Source: Coenobita brevimanus (Eukaryota; Arthropoda; Malacostraca; Decapoda; Coenobitidae). From it: a DNA stretch of 64,000 bases. The notes below the pieces were generated by a model. The model did no database searches. It was not told where the DNA came from and was given only the letters and a program-made list of their open reading frames with translations. The DNA lies in contig CM064681.1 in assembly GCA_032717465.1 (NCBI GenBank), forward strand, positions 17,496,939-17,560,938, in the 5' to 3' direction. How positions within the stretch are numbered: position 1 is the stretch's first letter; each line of letters starts with the position of its first letter. Positions 34,347 through 44,423 of the stretch are shown here, one piece after another. Both the position numbers and the translations under genes were made by a program.

Positions 34347-34836
34347 TGTAAAAAAAACTCTGGCATGTTTTGGATGTCTCCGAGTTGGTAACTGTTTTAA
34401 CTGTTGCCTCGTCGAGAGTGTACCAGAAGCTTCGCGAGTAATGTAAGGCTATATAAGGATGGGGAAGAGACTAGAGCAGTTCAGTCAGTTTCAGTTCAGC
34501 TTGAGTGTAGTTCAGTGCCAGTGCAGTTTGTATATTTTCAGTACTTGTGAATATAATGAAGTGTTGCTGGCAAAACAGTGAAGTATTATTGCAGTTTGTG
34601 TATCTTCGGAGCTTGTGAAAACAGTGAAGTGAAGTTGGAAAGCATTACATGTAATTATTTGGAAAATAAAGACAGTGAACATTTGTAGCCAGTGTTTATT
34701 TATTTTTGCCTCAGCTGATCTTGTGTGTTGTACATCGAAAGGCTGACCGTAGGAAGAACAACTCACTGGGCAACGTCTTTCCTATACTGTTCTACTGCTG
34801 TTGGAGCCTGTGGCAGTGTGGACGGGGATGTAACGG
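34347..34836 (+). repeat. 5' LTR of the Gypsy-type element
   Basis: The end is set by the primer-binding site that follows. The start at TGTAAAA is the best TG-type candidate but is not confirmed, as no second LTR is present. It contains a promoter and an AATAAA at 34665-34670. Confidence 0.55.
34450..34486 (+). promoter_or_regulatory. LTR core promoter (TATA and initiator)
   Basis: TATATAAG at 34450-34457 and the arthropod initiator TCAGTC at 34481-34486 are spaced so that the initiator A is 33 bases from the TATA start, the standard distance. Confidence 0.7.
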
Positions 34837-34852
34837 TGGTGTCAGGAGTGTG
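34837..34852 (+). other. primer-binding site
   Basis: TGGTGTCAGGAGTGTG begins with TGG and resembles the TGGTGTCAGAAGTGG-type tRNA primer sites used by many Gypsy elements. It immediately follows the proposed LTR end and precedes gag. Confidence 0.6.
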
Positions 34853-36199
34853 CATTTTTAGAAAGTGCTACAGTGAGTATAATCTTTGACATGGAGCAAG
34901 AGGGTGTGCAGACAAGAAGCTGAGTAGGGCAGGAGGAGAAGGTGTCCCTGTCTGCAATCATGAAGTTATTACAAGCTTCAAAGAAAGGACTTAAAGAACA
35001 ATTACAAACACAAAGTGTACAACCACAAGCACAGAATGAAGGAGAGAAAGAGCTCAGAGAGCAATTGCAAGCACAGGGTGAACAACTAGAGGCACAACGT
35101 AAAGAGCAAAAAGAATCATATGAACAACTTCAAGAGGCATTACAGGAGCAACAGAGGGAATTACAACTGGGTATGCAAGGACAGCTAGATGCTTTCATGG
35201 AGGAAATGAAGGAAGAACAGCAACAAATTAAGGAGGAAGTAGATGCCATGCTAGAGCAGCAGAAGTATGAGGTAAGCATTAATGTGATGGAGGGCAGATA
35301 GCATGTAGATGACCAGCTGGAGCATGTAGAGGACCAGTTCAAGCATATAGATGACCAGTTCAAGGATGTAGACGGCCATTTGAAGATAATTTGTGAGAGA
35401 ATTGAGGCTGTAGAGAAATATTGCACTGCTGAACTTCAGGTTAGTGTACCGGAAGCATATGAAAAGATTGAACAGTGTATGGTGAATCTTGATGGATCCC
35501 AAACATCTAAAGATAGCATTATAGGGTTGAATGATCAGAATACAGACGTTTTAAGTCCTGGACCTAATTATGATGCCCCAGTTTTTAGGCCCCAAACCAG
35601 TGAAGTGCATGGCTATAATGCGGGGCCAATTATAAAGAAACGTCCGGAATTTGATGGTAGAGTATCTTGTGAAGCTTACTGTGCACAGTTTGAGTTACTG
35701 ATCAGAATTGTTGGGATGATTGGTAAAGGGCAGTGCAGCTTGCTACTAGCCTTAAGGGTGCAGCAATGGAAATTCTGGGCCAGATGTCAGTAGAGGAAAT
35801 GAACAGTTATCAGTCCTTAGTAAAAGTACAATGAGTCATCGATATACGAAAGGGATAGGGAAAAAAAACTTTCGTAATTCGAAATTTCGCTTATCGGAAC
35901 GATTTTCCTCATTGAAGTATATATATAGAAAGGGGGGGGGATGCATTCCAGGACCCCATTGGACCCCCACTTAAACTTCACCCATCCTGTTATGAAGTAT
36001 GCAATACCCATATACAATTGTACAGGCATTAAAAAATAAAACATAAAATTGTTTAATGCAGTATTTTTATTTGTATAAACAATTACTGTAGTATTAGTAC
36101 TGTACAGTTAGTTGTATAAATAGACCTCCTGTGCTGTGGCAGGAGATGCGTGTCATTGATGCTGGTGGCATGTCACATGGTGGCACCCTATTGCTCCTC

Positions 36200-37425
36200 T
36201 GGTGCTTCCTCGACTAGTGCAGGTGGATGTGGTGAAGGTGTTGATGGTGCTGGTGCAGGTGGTTGTAGTGATGCAGGCAGAACATCAAGGGACTCCATGG
36301 CTGATGGAGGAGTGGGCTGATGCTGGAAGTTGAGGGAAGTGGAGCAGGTGTAGCTCGTGGTACGGCAGGTGCAGCAGGCCGAGCCTTAGAAGCAAAAAAA
36401 TCAGTTACTTTGCGTTGCTTGGCCACTAATTTTTTTGTTCAAAGAAGCTCCTCATAACATTTCACTGAATCCTTGACAGCATTGTGCACCTTGAAGCTTC
36501 TGTCCATCTCTGGGTCAAGCTGAAAGGCCACCTCTGTAGCTTGCTCAAAGAAGTCAAGAATCTTTTCAAGTGCCACAATGGTCAGGGTGGGTGGGACTGG
36601 AGAGTCAGGCTCTGGAGCATCTGTCCTCATCTCCAACTCCAGGAGGTCCTCAGTAGAAAGCTCCTGGTTGTGAGACTCCACAAGGTCTGTTACGTCCTCT
36701 GGTCTCAATTCCTCTCCACCATCTCCTAGCGTGGCCTCATTGGCAAGGGCAGCAATCTCCTTGTCAAAGTCCACAGGATCGGGCACTGCAAAACCATTGA
36801 AGTCATGCACTGCCTCTGGCCTCAATTTCCTCCAAACAGCATTCATGGTAGAAGAGATCTCCCTCCATGCTTCATCTATCATCTGAAGGCCTTTTTTAAT
36901 ATCAAAGGCCTTCCAGAATTCCTGCGGTCAGTTGGCTCTGCCTTCCTGTCAAGCATGCAACAGCGAACGCATGGCTCTTCTCGTGTAATATTGTTTGAAG
37001 GTGGCAAACACCCCCTGATCACATGGCTGCAACAGCAATGTGGTGTTCGAGGGAAGGAAAACTACCTGCACATTATCACACCAGTCGACCATAGTTGGTT
37101 GATGTGTTGGAACATTGTCGACAAGCAGCAGGGCCCTGCTCGCTAGGTTGTTAGACTTTGTGTAGCGGGAGATGAAGGGGCAGAAATAGTTATAGAATAG
37201 TTGTAAAAAACAGAAGACGTGACCCATGCTTTTTTGGAGGACTTCCAGTAGATGGGCAGAGAAGGCTTTGATGTGTTTTTCAATGACCGGGGGTTTTCGT
37301 AGCTGTAAACCAGCAGTGGTCTAAGCTTAACATCACCCTCTGCATTGCCCACTAAGGCCAAAGTCAGCCGATCCTTCGCCGCCTTGAAGCCCGAATCAGA
37401 CTTCTCCCACTTGAAGATGTAAGTT
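36200..37425 (-). pseudogene. Tigger transposase, C-terminal exon
   Basis: The minus strand begins TYIFKWEKSDSG and ALVGNAEGDVKLRPLLVY, then LLLVDNVPTHQPT with the second catalytic aspartate and FLPSNTTLLLQPCDQGVFAT, the signature of Tigger/CENP-B DDE domains. It continues through MIDEAWREISSTMNAVWRKL and DLVESHNQELSTEDLLELE. Frameshifts lie near 37145-37225 and 36900-36950, and a TGA near 36436 before VTDFFASKARPAA. The usual Tigger C-terminus is thus present but broken. Confidence 0.8.
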
Positions 37426-38325
37426 GTGCGAAAAGCACAGTGCTATCTTACCTTTGTCTAACGAGACCTTGCACCAATTCAGAAATCTAACCTAAACATG
37501 GGGCTTTTTTTTTTATTATTGTTGTAAACTTTGCCTATAACATCACTATTAAGACACACATGCGTAATTTTTACTTCATTCTAATGGCATGCAGTGTAAT
37601 TATGAAGTTAATTTTACCCCCCCAAAACACAGGCCTATCCTAACTCCCCCCAACGAGACACACACGCATATAGGTAATGCGAAAAATACAGTCCTATCTT
37701 AGACTTACCTCCGTCTAATGAGACCTTGCACCAATTCAGAAATCCAACATAAACATAGGGCATGTATGTTTTACCGTTGTAAAATTTGCCTACTATATAA
37801 CATCACTTTTAAGACACACATGCATAAATTTTACTTCATTCTCATGGCAGGGAGTGCAGTTATGAAGTAAATTTCACCCCCAAAAAACACAGGCCTATCC
37901 TAACTCCCTCCAACAAGACCTTGCGCCTACCCCACATAAACATGGAACATTTATTTTTCGTCCATGTAAAATTTACCTACAACATCACTTTTAAGACACA
38001 TGCATAAATTTTACTTCATTCTAATGGCAGGCAGTGTAATTATGAACTAAATTTCATTAGACAAGGTCACAGACCTTATGTAAACAAGGAGCATTTTAAA
38101 TTTAACCTAAAACATCATTTTTAAGAAACACCTGCATGAATTTGACTTTAATGGCAGGCCTACCTTTACACGTGACACTGCCTTTCTTTAAACATGGCAC
38201 TGCCTTCTTCACAGAAGGCAATGCTTTCCTTTACACATGGCACTGCTTCCTATGCACATGGCACTTTATCACCATAACCCGCCAAAAATTAACTTGTTAA
38301 ACATCGATTTAAGACATTTTCTTAC
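37426..38325 (-). repeat. transposase intron filled with tandem repeats
   Basis: On the minus strand the DDE frame stops at AG|GTAAGA (donor at 38325) and resumes at 37425. The expected AG acceptor is AC here, so splicing may be lost. Inside, 37437-38160 holds about four imperfect tandem units of roughly 130-240 bp, each with GACCTTGCACC, TTTTAAGACACACATGCAT and TTCATTCTAATGGCA segments. Confidence 0.65.
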
Positions 38326-39010
38326 CTGCTAAGCATTTTCTTCCAGTAGAGGCCGGTCTCATCAACATTGCACACCTGCTTGGGGAAGTATCCTCCTTCC
38401 TCAATGATCCTCTTTAGGTGTTCTAGGAAGGAAGATGCAGCATCGGTGTCAGCACTAGCAGACTCCCTTTGAATGCATACATTGGAGAGACCGGCCCTCC
38501 TCTTGAATCGCTCAAACCACCCACAGCTTGCCTTAAACACCTCGGTCGAGGAATCACCAGGGGAAGGCAGTGAAGTAGCAGCCCCAGAGTCGGTGCTGGT
38601 CGAAGGCACTGCCTCTTCCTCTTCTCCTAAAGCTTCCCAGATTTCTAGTGCCGTTTCTTGAATAAGGAGTAGAGCCAGAGGGATGTTCTTTTGCCAGCAA
38701 TCTTCCATCCACAGTATCAGGAGTTGCCCCATCTTCTCCATCGACAGCTGCGGGTCCTCGTGGCCTGGCAGGCAGATGAAGATGTAGAGAAGGAGGTGGC
38801 CATCTTCTTGTACATTTCTTTCTTCTTTGTAACAGTCCCAGCGGTGGACGGTGCAAGGCCTAAAGCTCACCCAACCTCACTGACTCCCTGCCCCTCCTCC
38901 TGGCATCATATTATTTCCAATTTCCTCTTAAGAGTGCGAGTACGATGCTGTTTCTTCTTTGCAGCTGGTTCCCCAGTTGCTGGAGATGATGCAGGGCGTT
39001 CGGGAGGCAT
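38326..39010 (-). pseudogene. Tigger transposase, N-terminal exon
   Basis: ATG at 39010 (minus) starts MPPERPASSPATGEPAAKKK, then a CENP-B-type DNA-binding region in frames broken near 38900. Next come SMEKMGQLLILWMEDC, ASCGWFERFKRRAGLSNV and the first catalytic motif VDETGLYWKKM near 38345. These are the standard N-terminal half of Tigger transposases. Confidence 0.8.
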
Positions 39011-40556
39011 GGCGAAAGTACAAAAAGATGAAGAGCTGCGAAAAATAGTGTCACGTACAGTGAAACTGAGAGGAGAGGACGGACGTGAAATCGACTGAGA
39101 AGCACACGAAAATTTGTTTACCAGAGAGGGGTTAGTTTGTTTTCTTGCCGCAAGCAAGTGCGGCGCTATGCACCACGCCCATTTTGAATTTTTCGTATTT
39201 CCTTATGTATCGCTTTTCATACCACCAAGACAGATACTTTCGTGTTGTGGAATTTGTCCTATATTCATCGCTTTCGTACCATCGAAAATTCATACTTCGT
39301 ATTTTCGTATTTTGAATACTCACTGTACTGGATCACAGATACAAGACTATGTACCAGACTGAGGTTTACAGGGCAAGATTCTGGACCCATGTATGGGCTC
39401 GAGGCGAATCCCCACAGCAGCTTGCTCATGACCTGAAGAGCTTGACATACAACACACCCTGGAGCAGCACCTAACCTGCTGGCTATTCTTCTGAGGGACC
39501 AGTTCATCGATGCTCTTCATAGTGCAGAGTTGAAAGTGCAAGTGAAGCAGGCACAACCCAGAAACATGTAAGAAGCACTAGCCAGGGCTCTAGAATTTGA
39601 GTCTTACATCAGGTCCAGTACATCCACTTTTTAGGCCAGTTGTAGTGCAGGATTCAAGGCAGGAAAGGGGCAGGTATGTGAAGTGGAAAAATTTGAAGGA
39701 AGCTGCTGGTACCTTGAAAAGCCAGGACATCGGAAAGTGGGCTGCAACAAGTGGAAGGGGGAACAGGAGAAGATCAGAGGAGGTTGCTGGTTCTATGAGA
39801 AGCCAGGACATTAGAAGGTGGATTGTTACAAATGGAAGAAGGATCAAGAATGAAGCGGTGCAAGGAAACCCACGATTGCAACAAGCGGGTGATGGACAGG
39901 TGGTGATGTGGGACACTTCAGCTATGAGTATCCAAATGAGATGGATGAGGGTAAATTAGTGAAGGCTGGAGACGAGAGGCAACAACCAGCCAGTTTTTCC
40001 CAAGAAGCCCCACCACTGAGGAAATGCAGGAGACCTTGGTGATTAGTGTACAAGAAGATGGAAGAACAGACGGCAAGCAAAGCAGCAGGAATGGGAATCT
40101 CGGCAAGAAATGCCGTCATACTGTAGTGACAGGGCCAGCATCTGATGGAGAAGACCAGAAGAGGATGCAGATGGAGGATGCAGATTTACAACCAGCGCTA
40201 GAGTGGCTGCAGCAGAGTACAGTGTGACCATCTTGGGAAGAATTTTCCAGGTTAAGCCCTGTAACCAAGAGCTACTAGAGCCAGTGGGACCTTCTTCGTT
40301 TAACCCACGGCGTCCCGTCGACGTTCTTCCACGTCCTCACATTTTGTCACTGCCAGTCCCGTCGATGTACTTTAACGCACTGTAATTGCAAGGTCCATAA
40401 TTTCCACAATTTTCAAAATTCGCGCGAGATATTCGATTCGCCCACCTACCCAAGCCTCCCCTACCTGCCACCAGGCAGGCAGCATCCCAGACCCCGCGTG
40501 ACCCACGCGCGCCCTTGTCTCGGTCACTCACCTGTTAGCAGTGACCCAGGTCAGAC

Positions 40557-42894
40557 ATGGCGCGTAAAGGTCTCTCAGACGACAAGATACAATCCGCCCT
40601 GGATGCCTTCACTGGAGATAGTGATTCTTCACTTGATGATGATGTGGTGGATCGAGATTACGTGCAGCCTGAGGAGGAAATAACAAGCAGTGATGAGGAG
40701 GGCCCTTCGGCCTGGAAAAAGCAGTATGTCACGTATCGTAAGGCAAGGGAAGGCCAGCCTGCACCCAAAACACCTGCACGGACCTCTCTCCATCCCCTAG
40801 AGAGAGATTCTGATGAGGACGAGGAAGAGGATGAGGACGAGGACGGCGGCTTAGGACGTGATGTTGCCTCGTGGTTGGGGAAGGAAAAAATCTCACCCCG
40901 AGGATCAGAAGGTGGGACGAGAAGGCAAATAAGGTATGGTCCTAGTGTTTTGTCTGGGGAAGGCGAAAGTGGTGTGGTGGGAGTGCGGGGTGAAAGGGAA
41001 AGTGGTGTGGCAGGAGCGCAGGGTGAAAGGGAAAGTGGTGTGGCAGGAGTGCGGGGTGAAAGGGAAAGTGGTGTGAGGGAGGTAGCACGAGCACGTGGTG
41101 CACGTAGGCATAGGGGAGAGGAGGTGGAGCCGCTCCCCAGCACGTCTTTCGCCCCACAATATTCCCAAACTTCCTCCCCACAGCCCCAGGATGTGAGGAA
41201 AGGAAGGAAAGGGAAGGGAAAGGGTAAAGGAAAAGGGAGAGGGAAGAGAAGCGCGAGTGATGAAGGGTGCCGCTCTCCACCTCCCCAACTCCCCCACCAC
41301 CCTCACCTCCCGACCCTGACGAAGGCGACAATGGGGACGAGGCTGGAGACGGTAGTGTCTCGTAGAACTGGGAAGATGGGAGTAATTTTACTCCCATCAT
41401 TCACCCTTTCACTGAGGAGTGGCGGTCTGGTTGCACGGCTCCAGGTGTGCATGAGGGTTCCACTAGGGTGGATTTCTTCCACCTGTTCTTTGGGAAGGCA
41501 TTTGTGGGGCGCATAGTGGCTCAGACAAACCTATTTTCACGAATACAGCGCTGTGAAACTGAATGTCTGGGTACAACTAGCAGGCATTCCCAGCAATATG
41601 ACTATCCTGTGACAATTTCTGAGATGTTCTTATTTTTTGCCCTGGTTCTCTTGATGGGTGTTAGAAAAAATCAAATACCGGCATACTGGACCACTGACCC
41701 AATGACCATCACACCTTTCTTTGGAAAGGTGATGAGTCGTAATAGATTTCAGCAGATTCTCGGCCGCCTCCACTTTTTTTATGCAGAAGATCCAGCTAAT
41801 GCTAATAACACTGATAAAATGAGGAGAATTAGGCTTGTATTTGATCATTTACGGGAAATGTTCCACTCCTCATTTTATCCTTACAGAGACCTCGTCATAG
41901 ACGAGAGTCTTGTGTTGTGGAGAGGCAATATTTCCTTTCGCCAGTACATACCCAGCAAGAGACACCGTTTCGGGTTCAAGATCTTTGTTATGTGTGACTG
42001 TAAAACTGGTTATGTGCAAGACATAGTCTTGTACATGGGTGCACAGACAGATATAACAGAAGATCGTAGTATAGGACTCTCAGGGGCCGTGGTGAAGACA
42101 ATGATAGAGGAGTACCTTCATCGTGGTCATGTGTTGTACCTGGACAACTTCTTGCTCGGTTCCTCCACCAACACGACACCGGAGTCTGTGGTACAGTAAA
42201 GAGAAACTGTCGCCATATGGTCAAGATAGGGAGGAAACTTGACAAGAACGAGGTGGTTTTCTTCCAGGCAAATAACATCCTTGCCACCCTGTGGAACCAC
42301 AACACGGAAGTTTGCCTCCTATCGACTGTACACAGCCCCCTGATACACCGCACAGACTCCGTTGATCACCATAGTGAGAGGAGGCACAACGTCTGGAAAC
42401 CCGAGTCTATACTTGACTATAATCTGAACATGAGGCAAGTGGATCAGTCAGACTCGATGATTTCCAGTTTGGATTGTGCCAGGACCACGATGAAGTGGTA
42501 CAAAAAGCTCTTTTTCCACTTGCTCAACATCACGGTCCTCAACGCACACTACCTGCACGCCATGACAACGGGAATATCAGAGACCTTTGAGGGGTTTGTG
42601 AGGGAGCTGTCACGTGAAATAATCCCCAGGTATGCCCAGGACAGGCTCATACACTGCACATGCACCCCCATGGCTGCCCAGACTCCCCTGTGCCTCGCAG
42701 GACGCCACTACCCTAGCACAATCCCTTCCCAACCAAACCGTCGTAAACCCCAACGCCGCTGCCATGTATGCAAGCACTCGACAGTCAGACCAGCCACTCA
42801 GAGAAAAGACACAAGGTACGAGTGTGCAGAGTGCAATGTTGCGTTGTGCCTTCAGCCCTGTTTCAAAGAGTACCATAACTTCCTACACTACTGA
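40557..42894 (+). pseudogene. piggyBac transposase (frameshifted)
   Basis: ATG 40557 starts MARKGLSDDKIQSALDA with an acidic N-terminus (DEDEEEDEDEDGG) and three near-identical GERESGVAGVR-type repeats at about 40965-41075. A frameshift near 41300 and a TAG near 41366 separate it from the DDE_Tnp_1_7 domain (41375-42150: FTEEW, YRDLVIDESLVLWRGN, RFGFKIFVMCD, HVLYLDNF). A second frameshift near 42160 precedes VWNHNTEV-type and MRQVDQSDSM blocks. The last 45 residues form the cysteine-rich zinc-binding tail (CHVCKH...CAECNVALCLQPC). It is complete in layout but not translatable. Confidence 0.88.
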
Positions 42895-42916
42895 AACTAT
42901 GTGGGATGGTGATATG

Positions 42917-43790
42917 ACGCTCAGTATGATGGTAAGGCCAGTCAGTATGTGCTAAGTCTTATATAAAGTTGAAACGGGTGTAATGTTAGCGGGAAAGTAA
43001 TGTATCAGTTGAGAAATAGTGTAAGTTGAAAGAAGTGATATCAAAACTACACCCACTGTGTAAATCTGCGAAAATATGACGCTCAGTATAACACTCTGGT
43101 CAGTAAATATGTGATAACAAGAATATAAAATGGAAACGGGTGTAATGTTAGCAGGAAAGTAATGTATAAGTTGAAAAATAGTGTAAGATGTAACAATTGA
43201 TGTCACAAGTACACCCACTGTGTAAATCAGCGAAATATTACGCTCAGTAGAACATTCTGGTCTGTATGTGATAGGAATGATATAAAGTGGAAAAGGGTGT
43301 AATGTTAGTAGGAAAGTAATTTATAAGTTGAATACTAGTGTAAGATGAAACAAATGATATCGCGATAACACTCACTGTGTAAATATGCGATAATATGATG
43401 CTCAGTAGAATAGTAGGGTCTCCAATTATGTGATAGCAATGATATAAAGTGGAAACATGTGTAATGTTAGTGGAGAAGTATTATAATATTATAAGTACAA
43501 AAATAGGTTGTAAGTTGAAATAATAGTCATAGCGACTTCACCCTCTGTGTTATTATGCGCTATTATTACACTAAATATTATTGTAAGGCCTGAAACTATC
43601 TCAAAACAGTTCTCTAACGTGGAAAAGTGTATAATGTTATTAGGAAAGTATTATGTAAGTTGAAAAAACACAATGCGAGTTGAAACAACAGTCACAGCGA
43701 GTTCACTCACTACGTAAATAAGCGCTAACATTACGCTAAATGTTATCGAAAGGCCTGTGATTACGTAAAAACAGTTCAATAAAATGTAAA
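42917..43790 (+). repeat. ~163-bp tandem array in the piggyBac 3' region
   Basis: Six diverged units start near 42920, 43080, 43241, 43399, 43569 and 43733, each with CGCTCAGTA or CGCTAAATG, then GGTGTAATGTTAG, AGTAATGTATAAGTTGAAA and CACCCACTGTGTAAAT. Spacing is 158-170 bp. Confidence 0.85.
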
Positions 43791-44423
43791 ATGGTATAAT
43801 GTTATTGGAGATGTATTATGTAAGTAGAAAAAATGATATGTATCATGATTCAGCAATGTTAGCGATTCATCGTGAACAGTTTGACAGATTTCGCTCGGTT
43901 CGCCTGATGGTACAATGCTTATTTCACCTCTATTTTTGTATAAAATCCACTTTACTCTTGTATCGCATGTTTTTATGTTTGTAATAAATAAATATCTACT
44001 TACTTTCATTGGTTTCCCAGACTTATAATACCATAGAAAACGTGAGAGCCTCAGACCACCTACACAGAACACGGTACCAGGTGTAACGAAGGTATACCTG
44101 TTTAGGCCACTTATGGACCCCAGTGAACACTTTCTTGGTGATTGACCATTGTTTCTGACCAAAAGCAAAAGTTTTAGCAAAAAAAATTTGGGTCCAAAAA
44201 TGGTCGGGATTGGGGGGTACCAGTGGTGAAAAAGTGGTTGGGGAGGGGATGGGTTAAACAATGGACTACTGAAGCATCAGTAGGAGACACCCGATGGCCT
44301 CCGCAAATATTAGCAACTTGTAGTTCCGAAGGAAATGAGGTCTGGGATCTTGGGTGAGTCTCATAACCAGATCACTAGTGGGCACCTGAGAATGAAGAAA
44401 ACTCTAAGCAGGCTACGACAGAG

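Larger units (their letters stand above)
35829..39325 (-). mobile_element. Tigger (pogo superfamily) transposon in gag
   Basis: It is flanked by TA at 35827-35828 and 39326-39327. The ends are CAATGAGTC on the left and, inverted, CAGTGAGTA on the right, followed by TACGAAA-rich subterminal sequence on both sides. The transposase reads on the minus strand. Gag sequence continues in phase on either side when one TA is kept, so the insertion is clean. Confidence 0.85.
34891..39840 (+). pseudogene. gag of the Gypsy-type element, split by Tigger
   Basis: ATG 34891 starts a frame with TGA at 34921 and TAG at 35299. The N-terminal half is a glutamine-rich coiled coil (KELREQLQAQGEQLEAQ) followed by heptad-like VDDQLEHVEDQFKHIDDQF units. 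The capsid-like part begins FDGRVSCEAYCAQFELL near 35650, with a frameshift near 35755. The frame is interrupted at TA 35827 by the Tigger element and resumes after 39327 in the same phase. Two zinc-knuckle relics (CWYLEKPGHRKVGC near 39710 and CWFYEKPGH near 39785) have lost their second cysteine. It cannot yield a capsid protein. Confidence 0.7.
40300..44257 (+). mobile_element. piggyBac transposon
   Basis: TTAA stands at both edges (40300-40303 and 44254-44257), with CCCA following inward at each end. Inside is a piggyBac transposase and a satellite-like 3' region. TTAA target duplication is diagnostic of the superfamily. The host is the pre-integrase region of the Gypsy element, whose sequence continues after 44257. 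Confidence 0.85.

Noticed and set aside
36805..37146. Plus-strand ORF in the Tigger region
   Set aside because: It is antisense to the transposase C-terminal exon.
40557..42894. Domesticated piggyBac host gene
   Set aside because: TTAA duplications remain at both ends and the frame has two frameshifts and a stop, so it is an ordinary decayed transposon.
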